Assembly (NCBI GenBank): GCA_947627715.1
Contig: CANQXK010000014.1
Location: 1 to 57,673, forward strand
Direction of reading: 5' to 3'
Length of the DNA stretch: 57,673 bases
Origin: an uncultured Oscillospiraceae bacterium
Lineage (GTDB): Bacteria > Bacillota > Clostridia > Oscillospirales > Oscillospiraceae
A program made the translations under genes and the position numbers. This document shows positions 41,824 through 51,623 of this stretch, one piece after another (position 1 is the stretch's first letter; every line of letters begins with the position of its first letter). The notes beneath the pieces were generated by a model that was given only the letters and a program-made list of their open reading frames with translations, was not told the DNA's origin and did no database searches.

Positions 41824-43128
41824 ATGAACTCTTTAGACGACATATGGAGCAGCGTGCTTGAGCTGATGGGCAAGGAGGTCACCTCCGTGGCCATTACGAC
41901 CTGGTTTGGCGAGTGCCGTCCATTGAGCTTTACCGAGGAGGGGCTGACGGTGCTGGTCCCCTCGGATTTCAAGCGCAGCGTCATCGCCGCCCGGTTCATG
42001 GCCCCGCTGAAGGCGGCCCTGAGAGAGATCTTTTCCGGCGAGATGGAGGTCTTTCTGGTGGGGGAGGAGGCCCTTGAGGAGGACGGCGGGAAGAAGGCCG
42101 ACCCCATGGACCCGGAGGAGTACACCTTCGACAAATTTGTGGTGGGACCCTCCAACAAGTTCGCCCACGCGGCGTGCCTCGCCGTGGCGGAGGGCCAAAC
42201 GAGAAACTATAACCCCCTCTTCATCTACGGGGATTCGGGACTTGGAAAGACGCACCTTTTGTACGCCATCCGGCACGAGGTGGCCCGGCGCAACCCGGAC
42301 GCTTACATCGTCTTTGTCCGGGGCGAGGACTTCATGAACGAGCTTATAACCGCCATCCAGACCGGGCGGAACGTGGAGTTCCGGGAGAAATACCGCAGCG
42401 CCGATTTCCTGCTCATCGACGATATTCAGACGGTGGCCGGCAAGGCCTCCACCCAGGACGAGATGTTCCACACCTTCAACACCCTCTACGAGGCCAACAA
42501 GCAGATGGTGTTCACCTCCGACAGGCCCCCCTCCGATATGCCCACCCTCACGGAGCGGCTCAAGTCCCGCCTGGGCATGGGCCTGCAGGCGGACATCCAG
42601 CCCCCGGACTTTGAGACCCGCGCCGCCATCGTCAGGAGCAAGTCGGCCAAGCTGGGCCTGGCCCTCTCCAACGACGTGGTGAACTACATCGCCGAGAACA
42701 TGACCTCCAACGTGCGGCAGTTGGAGGGCGCGGTGCTGAAGATCCGAGCGCAGAGCGACCTGATGAACCTCCAGCTAACGGTGCCGGAGGTCACGCGGAT
42801 CCTGAAGGATATGTTCCGGCAGAAGTCCTCCTATGTGCCCACGCCCGACGACATCATTCAGGAGACGGCGAAATACTTCTCCCTGACAAGCGAGGACGTG
42901 AAGGGCCAGCGCAGGACCCGCAACACGGCCCTGGCCCGGCAGATCGCCATGTACAGCATAAGGAGGCTCACGAACCTCTCCCTCCAGGACATCGGGGACA
43001 TCTTTGAGGGGCGGGACCACACCACGGTGTTGTCCAGCATCCAGAAAATTGAGAAAAACATCTCCACGGACCCTGAATTTGCCCAGATGATCAAGGACAT
43101 CACCGCCAATATCAACGCCAGGAGCTGA
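41824..43128 (+). CDS. dnaA: replication initiator DnaA
   Basis: The chromosomal initiator has 434 residues. Domain I (1-about 80) is followed by a short linker and the AAA+ domain with Walker A GDSGLGKTH (about 136-144) and Walker B FLLIDDIQT. The C-terminal DNA-binding domain IV includes RNTALARQIAMYSIRRLTNLS and GRDHTTV, the DnaA-box-reading signature. It is the first gene of the replication cluster and is followed by the dnaA-dnaN intergenic region. Confidence 0.98.
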   Translation: MNSLDDIWSSVLELMGKEVTSVAITTWFGECRPLSFTEEGLTVLVPSDFKRSVIAARFMAPLKAALREIFSGEMEVFLVGEEALEEDGGKKADPMDPEEYTFDKFVVGPSNKFAHAACLAVAEGQTRNYNPLFIYGDSGLGKTHLLYAIRHEVARRNPDAYIVFVRGEDFMNELITAIQTGRNVEFREKYRSADFLLIDDIQTVAGKASTQDEMFHTFNTLYEANKQMVFTSDRPPSDMPTLTERLKSRLGMGLQADIQPPDFETRAAIVRSKSAKLGLALSNDVVNYIAENMTSNVRQLEGAVLKIRAQSDLMNLQLTVPEVTRILKDMFRQKSSYVPTPDDIIQETAKYFSLTSEDVKGQRRTRNTALARQIAMYSIRRLTNLSLQDIGDIFEGRDHTTVLSSIQKIEKNISTDPEFAQMIKDITANINARS

Positions 43129-43363
43129 GCGGAGTTTTCAACAGAAATTTGTGAATTGGGGTTAAATGAGGGGGAAAACCCGAGCTTTTTGAAAGAGCCT
43201 GTGGAAAGGACGGTGAGCTTTCCACAGGAAGGAAAAGGAGAAAAGTCTTGAAAATCGCGGAAAAAATGAGGATTTCCACATAAATTTGCCCTACTACGAA
43301 TACGACGAATAAAAAGAATGTATTTCTTATTTTTGAAAAATTTGAATGTCGGGAGGACGGACC
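43129..43363. promoter_or_regulatory. dnaA-dnaN intergenic region, candidate origin part
   Basis: The 235 bases contain three TTTCCACA sequences, DnaA-box-like (7 of 9 to TTATCCACA): 43199-43207 (reverse), 43219-43227 and 43273-43281. The first two form an exact 11-bp inverted repeat (43198-43208 and 43218-43228). The right half (about 43230-43360) is AT-rich and could be an unwinding element. This is the classical place for a Firmicute origin. No perfect box was found, so origin function is uncertain. Confidence 0.5.
43198..43228. repeat. inverted repeat with two DnaA-box-like arms
   Basis: Exact 11-bp arms, CCTGTGGAAAG and its complement, with a nine-base spacer. Each arm contains the TTTCCACA core. 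It could fold as a hairpin after dnaA or present paired DnaA sites. Confidence 0.75.
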
Positions 43364-44479
43364 ATGAAATTTTCCTGTGAAAAGAACGATCTTGTCAACG
43401 CCGTGACCATCGCCTCCAGAGCGGCGGCCACCAAGAGCGCCGTGCCCAGCATGGAGGGACTTCTCATTGAGGCGGGCACGGATCTGACCATCTGGGGCTA
43501 CAATCAGAAGACGGGCATCCGCTCCACCATCACCGCCGACGTGACGGAGCCGGGGGCCATCGTTATCAACGCGCGGCTCTTCGGGGACATCATCCGCAAG
43601 CTCCCGGAGGACGTTATCTATGTGTCGGTGAACGAGAAGCTGATGGTCCACATCCGCTGCTCCATGAGCGAATACAACATCTCAGGCCTCTCGGCGGACG
43701 AGTACCCTGAGCTTCCGGCCACGGACTATCAAAACTCCATCTATATGCAGGAGAAGGACATCAAGTCCATGATCGCCGAGACGAATTTCGCGGTGATGGA
43801 CAACGAGGCGCGGCCCATCTACACAGGCGCGCTCTTCGAGGTGGACAACGACATCCTCACCGTGGTGGCCGTGGACGGTTTCCGCCTGGCCCTGCGCCGG
43901 GAGCGGGTGGCCAAGACGGAGGTGGGGAAAATCTCCTTCGTGGTGCCGGGCGCGGCGCTGACGGAGGTGGAGCGGATCGCCGGGGATTCGGAGGAACTGG
44001 TGAAAATCACCTTGGGGTCCTCCCACGTGATGTTCACCATCGGGAACAACCTCCTTATCGCCAGGCGGCTGGAAGGGGAATTCCTCAATTACCGCAACTC
44101 CATCCCCCAGTCCAGCAAGTACAGCATCGACGGGAACCGCCGGGACCTCATCAGCACCATCGAGCGGGTGAGCCTCATCATCAGCGACAAATTCAAAAGC
44201 CCCGTCCGCTGTGCCTTCAACGAGAACACGCTGAAGGTCTCCACGGCGACGACGCTGGGGAAGGCCACCGACGAGTGCCCGGTCACCGGGGACGGCGAGG
44301 GGCTGGAGATCGGGTTCAATAACCGCTACATCTTGGACGCGCTGCGGGCCGCCCCCTCGGACAACGTGAGATTCCAGCTGTCCACCAGCGTGTCCCCCTG
44401 CGTCATCGTCCCCACGGACGGCAACAGGAATTTCCTCTACATGATCCTGCCTGTGAGGCTGCGGGCCAATGAAGGTTAA
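43364..44479 (+). CDS. dnaN: DNA polymerase III beta sliding clamp
   Basis: The beta clamp of replication, 371 residues from ATG 43364. It begins MKFSCEKNDLVNAVTIASRA, as in clostridial clamps, and has three similar domains ending in PVRLRANEG-like PVRLRANEG. The start follows GGGAGGA; three codons upstream in frame lack it. The last codons overlap the yaaA start. Part of the conserved dnaA-dnaN-yaaA-recF order. Confidence 0.97.
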   Translation: MKFSCEKNDLVNAVTIASRAAATKSAVPSMEGLLIEAGTDLTIWGYNQKTGIRSTITADVTEPGAIVINARLFGDIIRKLPEDVIYVSVNEKLMVHIRCSMSEYNISGLSADEYPELPATDYQNSIYMQEKDIKSMIAETNFAVMDNEARPIYTGALFEVDNDILTVVAVDGFRLALRRERVAKTEVGKISFVVPGAALTEVERIAGDSEELVKITLGSSHVMFTIGNNLLIARRLEGEFLNYRNSIPQSSKYSIDGNRRDLISTIERVSLIISDKFKSPVRCAFNENTLKVSTATTLGKATDECPVTGDGEGLEIGFNNRYILDALRAAPSDNVRFQLSTSVSPCVIVPTDGNRNFLYMILPVRLRANEG

Positions 44480-44714
44480 GGTCAAGGCCCGCGTAAAAAG
44501 CGCGGAACAGATCGCCATTTCCACGGAGTTTATCAAGCTCGACTCCTTTTTGAAGCTGTCCAACGCCGCTGAGAGCGGCGGGATGGCCAAGAGCCTCATC
44601 GAGGAGGGCCTTGTCCTGGTCAACGGGGAACCCTGCCTGCAGAGAGGAAAAAAGCTCCGGCCGGGGGACCGGGTGGAGCTTCAGGGACAGGTTTTTGAGG
44701 TCGCGGCGGAGTGA
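44469..44714 (+). CDS. yaaA: S4-domain RNA-binding protein YaaA
   Basis: An 81-residue S4-domain protein of the YaaA/RlbA group. It has ISTEFIKLDSFLKLSNAAES and the S4 core SLIEEGLVLVNGEPCLQRGK. In Firmicutes it lies between dnaN and recF, as here, and is implicated in ribosome-related functions. The start overlaps the end of dnaN by 11 bases and its stop overlaps the recF start. Confidence 0.92.
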   Translation: MKVKVKARVKSAEQIAISTEFIKLDSFLKLSNAAESGGMAKSLIEEGLVLVNGEPCLQRGKKLRPGDRVELQGQVFEVAAE

Positions 44715-45820
44715 TGGTCATTGACGGCTTGGAGCTTCAGGGCTTTCGTAATTACGCCGCGGCGGCGGCGGACTTCGACCGGGAGATCAACGTCATCACC
44801 GGGAACAACGCCCAAGGAAAGACGAATCTTTTGGAGGCGATCTACGTCCTGTGTACGGGGAAGAGCTTCCGGGCGCGGTCCGACAGGGAGCTTCTCGGCT
44901 TTACCGAGGACGGGGGGCGTCTCTACGCCCACGGGTGCGCCGGGGACCGGGAACGGCGGGTGGAGATACGGCTCCACCGGGGCCGGAGGCGGGAGATGAC
45001 TGTCAACGGGGTCAAACAGAAGACCGCCCAGGCGTTTGCCGGGTGCTTCGCCGCCGTCCTCTTCTGCCCGGAGGATCTGGAGCTTATTCGCGGGGGCGCC
45101 GCAGAGCGGCGCCGCTTTCTGGATAACTGCATCAGCCAGTTAAGGCCCCGGTACGCCGCCGCGCTCTACGAGTTCGGCAGGGCCTACGAGGCCAAGACGA
45201 GGATCCTCCGGGATATGGAGGAGAAGCCGTCGCTGGAACCGCTTTTGGAGGAATATAACCTCCGGCTCGCGCGCATGAGCGCGGAGCTTATCCACTACAG
45301 GGCGCTGTTTTTGGACGCCCTGGGGCCGGAGTGCGCGCGCATCCACGGGGAGTTCTCCGGCGGGGAGCGGCTGGAGCTTGCCTACACTACCGTCTCCACC
45401 GTCGATGACCCGCGAAGGCCGGTGGAGGAGTTGACGGGGCTTATTATGGAGCACCAGGAGAGGCACCGGGCGGCGGAGATCGCCTCCCGCCTGTGCCTGA
45501 CGGGGGCGCATAAGGACGACATCGAGATCTCCATAAACGGGGCCAGGGCCAGGACCTTCGCCTCCCAGGGGCAGACCAGGACGGCGGCGCTGTCCATGAA
45601 GCTGGCGGAGCTTGAGCTGCACAGAAAGGCCCTGGGGGAGTACCCGCTTTTGCTCCTGGACGACGTGCTCTCGGAGCTGGACGCGGCCCGGCAGGACTTC
45701 ATTTTGAACCGCATCGGCGGCGGACAGGTTTTTATCACCTGCTGCGAGGACGGCGGGATCGCCGCCAGGACGGGGGGAAAGGTACTCACCGTCGAAAACG
45801 GGACGATAAAGGAAGCGTGA
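44714..45820 (+). CDS. recF: DNA repair protein RecF
   Basis: An SMC-like ATPase that loads RecA at gaps through RecFOR. It has 368 residues from ATG 44714. Walker A is GNNAQGKTN (30-38). It also has the family motifs ERRRFLDNCISQL, the ABC signature in SQGQTRTAALSMKLAE and Walker B LLLLDDVLSELD. The alternative GTG at 44711 is one codon earlier. It overlaps yaaA by one base and remB begins three bases after its stop. Confidence 0.96.
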   Translation: MVIDGLELQGFRNYAAAAADFDREINVITGNNAQGKTNLLEAIYVLCTGKSFRARSDRELLGFTEDGGRLYAHGCAGDRERRVEIRLHRGRRREMTVNGVKQKTAQAFAGCFAAVLFCPEDLELIRGGAAERRRFLDNCISQLRPRYAAALYEFGRAYEAKTRILRDMEEKPSLEPLLEEYNLRLARMSAELIHYRALFLDALGPECARIHGEFSGGERLELAYTTVSTVDDPRRPVEELTGLIMEHQERHRAAEIASRLCLTGAHKDDIEISINGARARTFASQGQTRTAALSMKLAELELHRKALGEYPLLLLDDVLSELDAARQDFILNRIGGGQVFITCCEDGGIAARTGGKVLTVENGTIKEA

Positions 45821-45823
45821 ACC

Positions 45824-46084
45824 ATGTATCTTCATCTGGGACAGGACTGCGTTGTCCGGGAGAAAACCGTTATCGGCATCTTCGACCTGGACAACACCTC
45901 CTATTCAAAGATCACGCGGGACTTTTTAAACCGCGCGGAGCGCGAGGGAAGGGCGGTCTACGTCACGGAGGACCTGCCCAAGGCCTTCGCGGTGATGGCG
46001 GAGGACGGAAAGAGCCGCGTATATCTGACGCAGCTTGCCTCTCAGACGCTCATCAGGCGGGCGGCGGACGAGGAATTTATATGA
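45824..46084 (+). CDS. remB: RemB-like regulator (DUF370)
   Basis: An 86-residue protein of the DUF370 family. RemB (YaaB) in Bacillus lies between recF and gyrB and, like RemA, is linked to biofilm matrix control. The sequence MYLHLGQDCVVREKTVIGIFD and VYVTEDLPKAF are conserved. It is probably a small DNA-binding ring protein. It begins 3 bases after recF. Confidence 0.9.
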   Translation: MYLHLGQDCVVREKTVIGIFDLDNTSYSKITRDFLNRAEREGRAVYVTEDLPKAFAVMAEDGKSRVYLTQLASQTLIRRAADEEFI

Positions 46085-46138
46085 GGGCCGGCGGGACGGA
46101 CGGAAAAAAGCCGGTTTTGATTTCAAGGGAGGATAAAA

Positions 46139-46570
46139 ATGGCTAAAATAAAAATGGAACCCATCGAGAAAAAGTGGCAGGACCGAAAGCACGTGATGGG
46201 GATGCCCCTGAGCTTTACGAAGTACAGCCTTTCGGACGACAGAATATTCCTGGAAAAGGGGCTTCTCAACCTCAAATCCGAGGAGGTGCTTCTTTACAGG
46301 GTGAGGGATATTGACCTGAAGATGAATCTGGGACAGAGGATGTGCGGCGTGGGCACCGTGTGCATCTACTCCTCCGACGCATCCTGCCCCCATCTTGACC
46401 TGGTGAACGTCAAAAATCCCCGCGAGGTCAAGGAGCTGATCCATCAGGCCGTCGAGGCGGCCAAGGACAGGCGCCGCATGAGGACCATGGAGGTCATGGG
46501 CGGCGACGCCTTTGACGACCCCCACGGCGATATGGACCCCGACGGGCCGGACGGCGACGACCGGGACTGA
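46139..46570 (+). CDS. PH-domain protein between remB and gyrB
   Basis: A 143-residue protein resembling bacterial PH-domain (bPH2/YdbS-like) proteins, with [40 protein letters not shown] as the PH-like strand set, split here into its parts [13 protein letters not shown] and [14 protein letters not shown]. No membrane helix is visible, so it should be soluble. It ends in a charged Asp/Gly tail. The function is unknown; insertion between remB and gyrB is not the classical arrangement. The start follows GGGAGGA. Confidence 0.82.
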   Translation: MAKIKMEPIEKKWQDRKHVMGMPLSFTKYSLSDDRIFLEKGLLNLKSEEVLLYRVRDIDLKMNLGQRMCGVGTVCIYSSDASCPHLDLVNVKNPREVKELIHQAVEAAKDRRRMRTMEVMGGDAFDDPHGDMDPDGPDGDDRD

Positions 46571-46601
46571 TCACGATATTTTCTTAGGAGGCACTTTTCC
46601 C

Positions 46602-48551
46602 ATGGCAGAAATCACCGAAGCAAATGAGCTTACAGGCAAGATAACGGAGGAATACGACGCCAGCCAAATCCAGGTCTTAGAGGGCCTGGAGGCGGTGCGC
46701 AAGCGGCCCGGTATGTACATCGGGTCCACCAGCTCCTCCGGCCTTCACCACCTTGTATATGAGATCGTGGATAACTCCATCGACGAGGCGCTGGCCGGGT
46801 ATTGCGACCACATCAAGGTCAGCATCAACCCCGGAGACACCATCACCGTGGTGGACAACGGACGCGGGATCCCCGTGGACGTCCAGCAGCAGACGGGCAA
46901 GAGCGCCCTGGAGGTGGTCTTTACCGTCCTCCACGCCGGCGGAAAGTTCGGCGGGGGCGGCTACAAGGTCTCCGGCGGCCTTCACGGCGTGGGCGCTTCC
47001 GTGGTCAACGCCCTTTCCGAGTGGCTGGTGGTCCAGGTCCACAAGGACGGGAAGATCTACGAGATGAAGTTCTCCCGGGGCGACATCACCGAACCCCTCA
47101 CCGTGGTGGGCGACACCGACCGCACCGGCACCACCGTCACCTTCAAGCCGGACCCGGAGATGTTCGACGACACCGTCTACGACTATGAGATCCTCCACAA
47201 ACGGATGCAGGAGCAGGCGTTTTTGAACGCCGGCCTGCGCATCCGCATCGAGGACAACCGGGGCGAGGAGCTTGTCTTCGACGATATGCACTACGAGGGC
47301 GGCATCCGGCAGTTCGTGGAGTATCTGAACCGCCACAAGACCCCCCTCAGCGCCGACGTGGTGTATATGTCCGGCGGCAAGGAGGACTCCATCGCGGAGA
47401 TCGCCTTCCAGTATAACGACGGCTACAACGAGATGCTGGTGAGCTTCGCCAACAACATCCACACCCCGGAGGGCGGGATGCACGAGACGGGCTTCAAGAC
47501 GGCGCTGACGAGAGTGCTCAACGCATACGCCGTCAAGACAGGCCAGCTCAAGGGCGACGACAAGCTCTCCGGCGAGGACTGCCGGGAGGGCCTCACCGCC
47601 GTTATCTCCGTCAAGCTCACCAACGCCCAGTTCGAGGGCCAGACGAAGGCAAAGCTGGGCAACGCGGACATCCGCTCCCTGGTGGACTCCATCGTCTCCG
47701 AGCAGTTTGAGATCTTCCTGGAGGAGAACCCCGGCTTTGGGAAGATGGTGGTGGACAAGGCGCTCACCGCCAGCCGCGCCAGGGAGGCCGCCAAGAAGGC
47801 CAGGGAGTCCGTCCGGCGCAAGACCGGCCTTGAGTCCGGCCAGATGCCCGACAAGCTCCAGGACTGCAACGAGCGGGACCCCGGCCTGTGCGAGATCTAC
47901 ATCGTGGAGGGCGACTCCGCCGCAGGCTCCGCCATCCAGGGCCGGGACAGCCGGTTCCAGGCGATTCTGGCCATGTGGGGCAAGATGCTGAACGTGGAGA
48001 AGGCCAGGGCGGACAAAATCTACGGCAACGACAAGCTCTATCCCCTCATCGTGGCCCTGGGGGCCGGGATCGGGGAGGAGTTCAACATCGACAAGCTCCG
48101 TTACCACAAGATCATCATCATGGCCGACGCCGATGTGGACGGCGCGCACATCCGCACCTTGCTGCTGACCTTCTTCTTCCGCTATATGCGGCCTCTCATC
48201 GAAAACGGCTACGTATACTCCGCCGTGCCGCCGCTCTACAAGCTGACGCGGGGCAAGACGCAGCGGGTGGCCTACTCCGACGAGGAGAGGGACAGGATCA
48301 GCGCCGAGCTCAGGGGCGACAACCCCAACGCCAAGGTGGACATCAACCGCTATAAGGGCCTGGGCGAGATGGACCCCCACGAGCTGTGGGAGACCACCAT
48401 GGACCCGGAAAAGCGCACCCTCCGGCGCATCACCCTGGACGACGCCGTGGCGGCGGATCAGATCTTCACCGTCCTCATGGGCGAGGAAGTGGAACCCCGC
48501 AAGGCGTGGATCGAGGAGAACGCCAGGTACGCGGTGAATCTTGATTATTGA
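46602..48551 (+). CDS. gyrB: DNA gyrase subunit B
   Basis: The ATPase subunit of gyrase, 649 residues from ATG 46602. It has the N-terminal [20 protein letters not shown] motifs VDNSIDEA and [14 protein letters not shown], and the Toprim domain with [11 protein letters not shown] (about 432-442) and [15 protein letters not shown]. In the conserved stretch after the Toprim glutamate the sequence reads [15 protein letters not shown] instead of the usual AILPLRGKILNVEKA. The start is ten bases after AGGAGG. It is followed by gyrA. Confidence 0.98.
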   Translation: MAEITEANELTGKITEEYDASQIQVLEGLEAVRKRPGMYIGSTSSSGLHHLVYEIVDNSIDEALAGYCDHIKVSINPGDTITVVDNGRGIPVDVQQQTGKSALEVVFTVLHAGGKFGGGGYKVSGGLHGVGASVVNALSEWLVVQVHKDGKIYEMKFSRGDITEPLTVVGDTDRTGTTVTFKPDPEMFDDTVYDYEILHKRMQEQAFLNAGLRIRIEDNRGEELVFDDMHYEGGIRQFVEYLNRHKTPLSADVVYMSGGKEDSIAEIAFQYNDGYNEMLVSFANNIHTPEGGMHETGFKTALTRVLNAYAVKTGQLKGDDKLSGEDCREGLTAVISVKLTNAQFEGQTKAKLGNADIRSLVDSIVSEQFEIFLEENPGFGKMVVDKALTASRAREAAKKARESVRRKTGLESGQMPDKLQDCNERDPGLCEIYIVEGDSAAGSAIQGRDSRFQAILAMWGKMLNVEKARADKIYGNDKLYPLIVALGAGIGEEFNIDKLRYHKIIIMADADVDGAHIRTLLLTFFFRYMRPLIENGYVYSAVPPLYKLTRGKTQRVAYSDEERDRISAELRGDNPNAKVDINRYKGLGEMDPHELWETTMDPEKRTLRRITLDDAVAADQIFTVLMGEEVEPRKAWIEENARYAVNLDY

Positions 48552-48576
48552 CGCTTGAAGGTTACGAGGTTTAAGT

Positions 48577-51138
48577 ATGGCACATAACAGAGACTACAAA
48601 CCCGAAGATATTCTGTTCCCCGACCAGGTCATCACCCAGTCTGAGCTGGTGGAGGAGATGAAGGAGAGCTACAAGCAGTACGCCATGTCCGTGATCATCG
48701 GCCGGGCCCTCCCCGACGTGCGGGACGGACTCAAGCCGGTGCACAGGCGTATCCTGTACTCCATGTATGAGGGCGGGTTGACCCATCAGAATCCGTATAA
48801 AAAGTGCGCCACGGCGGTGGGCGACGTGCTGGGCCACTACCACCCCCACGGAGACGCCTCCGTCTACGATGCGCTGGTGCGTATGGCCCAGGATTTCTCC
48901 ATGCGCGCCCCGCTCATCGACGGCCACGGCAACTTCGGATCGGTGGACGGAGACCCCCCGGCTGCATATCGTTATACTGAGGCCCGTATGTCGAGGATCG
49001 CCGATGAGATGCTCCGGGACATCGACAAGGAGACGGTGGACTGGGACCCCAACTTCGACGAGACGCGCCGCGAGCCGCGGGTTCTGCCCAGCCGCTTCCC
49101 CAATCTGCTGGTGAACGGCTCCTCCGGCATCGCCGTGGGTATGGCCACCAACATCCCGCCCCACAACCTCAGAGAGGTGATCGACGCCTGTGTGTGCCTT
49201 CTGGACGACCCGGAGGCCCCCTTCTCCGCCCTGATGGAGCATATCACGGGGCCGGATTTCCCCACGCGCGGCATCATCATGGGCCGGAACGGCATCCGCC
49301 AGGCCTACGCCACGGGGCGCGGGAAGATCGTCATTCGCGCCCGCACTGAGTTTGAGGAGTACGGCCGGGAGCACCGCACCCGCATCGTGGTCTCGGAGCT
49401 GCCCTATCAGGTGAACAAGCGCCAGCTCATCAAGACCATCGCCGACCAGGTCAAGGACAAGAGGCTGGAGGGCATCTCCGACATCCGGGACGAGACGGAC
49501 CGAAACGGGATGCGGATGGTCATTGAGTTAAAGCGCGACGCCAACGCCCAGGTGGTCCTCAATAAGCTCTTCACCCAGACCGCCATGCAGTCCAGCTACT
49601 CCATCATCATGCTGGCCCTCACCGACGACCAGTCCCAGCCCCGGATCTTGCCCCTCAGGAACATCCTCACGGAGTATCTCAAGTTCCAGGAGGAGGTCAT
49701 CACCCGCAGGACGCGCTACGACCTTAAAAAGGCCAGGGAGCGGGCGCACCTTTTGGAGGGGCTGCTCATCGCCCAGGACAACATCGACGAGGTCATCCGC
49801 ATCATCCGCTCAAGCTACGACGACGCCAGGGAGAACCTGATGTCCCGCTTCGGTCTGGACGAGATCCAGGCGCAGGCCATTTTGGATATGCGCCTCAAGG
49901 CCCTCCAGGGGCTTGACCGGGAGAAGCTCCAGGCGGAGTACGACGAGATCGAGCAGAAGATCGCCTACTACGAGGACCTGCTGGCCCACGAGGAGAAGAT
50001 CCGGGCGGTGCTGAAGGAGGAGCTTATCACCATCCGGGACAAATACGGCTCCGACCGCCTCACCGAGATTCGGGACGTGGAGGAGGAGATCGACTTAGAG
50101 GACCTGATCGCCGTGGAGGACTGCGCCTTCACCCTCTCCAACGCCGGGTATATCAAGCGGATGCCGGTGAGCGAGTACAAGGCCCAGAACCGGGGCGGCA
50201 AGGGCATCCGCGCCCAAGCTCTGCGGGACGAGGACTTTGTCCACACCGTCTTTACCTGCTCCACCCACGACTACATCCTCTTCTTCACAAGCGCGGGCCG
50301 GGTGTACCGCAAGAAGGGGTACAACATCCCCCAGGCCAACCGCGCCAGCCGGGGCACCAACATCGTGAACGTCCTGCCCTTAGAGGCCGGCGAGCGGGTC
50401 ACCGCCATGATCCACACCTCCGACATCGAGACCAACGACCGCTATCTTGTCATGGTGACGCTGAACGGCACCGCCAAGAGGCTGGATGGGGAGGCGCTGA
50501 AGAACATCCGCCAGAGCGGCATCCGGGCCATCACCCTGGACGAGGGGGACACCCTGATCGCGGTCTGCGAGACCCACGGGGACGACAACATCCTCATCGC
50601 CACCCACGGCGGCTACGCCATCTGCTTCAACGAGAACGACGTGCGCTCCATGGGCCGCACCGCCGTTGGCGTCCGGGGCATCAAGCTCCGGGAGGGCGAT
50701 TTCGTGGTGGGGGCGGTGAACGCCTCCCAGGGCGGGATGCTGCTGACCATCACCGAGAACGGCTACGGTAAACGCACGCCCATCGAGGAGTACGTCCGCG
50801 GCTCCGACGGCACGCCGCAAAAGCGCGGCGGCATGGGCCTTAAAAACTACAATGTCACCGAAAAGACCGGCCCCATCGCCGGGATCAAGGTGGTGAACGA
50901 CGCCGACGACGTGCTGCTCTTAGCGGAGGACGGCACCATGATCCGCACCGGGGCGGAGACCATCTCCGTGCTGGGCAGGGCGACCCAAGGGGTGCGCCTT
51001 ATGCGGGTTTCCGAAGGGGCGCGGCTCCTCTCCGTGGCGACGACGGAGAAGGCCGACGACACCGCCGACGACGCGGAGGACGCCGCCTCCGGCGGGGAGG
51101 AAGGCGCTGCGGAGGCCGGGGAGACGGACGAGGGCTGA
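48577..51138 (+). CDS. gyrA: DNA gyrase subunit A
   Basis: The breakage-reunion subunit of gyrase, 853 residues. Catalytic Tyr133 lies in AAYRYTEAR. The quinolone-resistance region reads [15 protein letters not shown], giving Ala94 at the position of E. coli Ser83 and Asp98 at Asp87. A GyrA-box-like [11 protein letters not shown] begins the C-terminal pinwheel domain (near 540), followed by repeated blades. The last about 30 residues are an acidic Ala/Asp/Glu tail. The stop overlaps the rnhA start. Confidence 0.98.
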   Translation: MAHNRDYKPEDILFPDQVITQSELVEEMKESYKQYAMSVIIGRALPDVRDGLKPVHRRILYSMYEGGLTHQNPYKKCATAVGDVLGHYHPHGDASVYDALVRMAQDFSMRAPLIDGHGNFGSVDGDPPAAYRYTEARMSRIADEMLRDIDKETVDWDPNFDETRREPRVLPSRFPNLLVNGSSGIAVGMATNIPPHNLREVIDACVCLLDDPEAPFSALMEHITGPDFPTRGIIMGRNGIRQAYATGRGKIVIRARTEFEEYGREHRTRIVVSELPYQVNKRQLIKTIADQVKDKRLEGISDIRDETDRNGMRMVIELKRDANAQVVLNKLFTQTAMQSSYSIIMLALTDDQSQPRILPLRNILTEYLKFQEEVITRRTRYDLKKARERAHLLEGLLIAQDNIDEVIRIIRSSYDDARENLMSRFGLDEIQAQAILDMRLKALQGLDREKLQAEYDEIEQKIAYYEDLLAHEEKIRAVLKEELITIRDKYGSDRLTEIRDVEEEIDLEDLIAVEDCAFTLSNAGYIKRMPVSEYKAQNRGGKGIRAQALRDEDFVHTVFTCSTHDYILFFTSAGRVYRKKGYNIPQANRASRGTNIVNVLPLEAGERVTAMIHTSDIETNDRYLVMVTLNGTAKRLDGEALKNIRQSGIRAITLDEGDTLIAVCETHGDDNILIATHGGYAICFNENDVRSMGRTAVGVRGIKLREGDFVVGAVNASQGGMLLTITENGYGKRTPIEEYVRGSDGTPQKRGGMGLKNYNVTEKTGPIAGIKVVNDADDVLLLAEDGTMIRTGAETISVLGRATQGVRLMRVSEGARLLSVATTEKADDTADDAEDAASGGEEGAAEAGETDEG

Positions 51139-51572
51139 TGGATAAGGTCACGATCTACACCGACGGGGCCTGCTCCGGGAATCCCGGCCCCGGCGGCTGG
51201 GCGGCGGTCCTGATCGCCGGGGAGAACAGGAAGGAGATCTCCGGCGGGGAGTCCGCCACGACCAACAACCGCATGGAGCTTTTGGGCGTTATCAGCGCCC
51301 TGGAGCTTTTAAAGAGACCCTGCGAGGTGACGCTTTTTACCGACTCGCAGTACATTGAACGGGCGATCAACGAAGGATGGCTCCGCGGGTGGAAGGCCAG
51401 AGGCTGGAAGCGAAAGGACGGGGAGCTGAAAAATCCTGAGCTGTGGCAAAGGCTGGACGGGCTTCTGGCGCGGCACCGGGTCACCTTCCACTGGGTCAAG
51501 GGCCACGCCGGTAACGCGGACAACAACCGCTGCGACGAGCTGGCCGTCAGGGAGAGGGACAGCCGCCGCTGA
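51138..51572 (+). CDS. rnhA: ribonuclease HI
   Basis: This enzyme cleaves RNA in RNA-DNA hybrids. It has 144 residues. The active-site residues are in YTDGAC (Asp), NRMELLG (Glu), FTDSQY (Asp) and NRCDELA (Asp). HWVKGHAG carries the conserved His. The ATG overlaps the gyrA stop (TGATG), a coupling not seen in the standard Bacillus order. It ends the replication block. Confidence 0.96.
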   Translation: MDKVTIYTDGACSGNPGPGGWAAVLIAGENRKEISGGESATTNNRMELLGVISALELLKRPCEVTLFTDSQYIERAINEGWLRGWKARGWKRKDGELKNPELWQRLDGLLARHRVTFHWVKGHAGNADNNRCDELAVRERDSRR

Positions 51573-51623
51573 GACGGGAAAGCCCGTAAGAACGCGCATC
51601 GCTATTTTTTGGAGGTATGATCA

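Noticed and set aside
46677-48380. 567-codon minus-strand frame opposite gyrB
   Set aside because: Antisense shadow of a strongly conserved gene, with low-complexity Leu/Val/Asp/His content.
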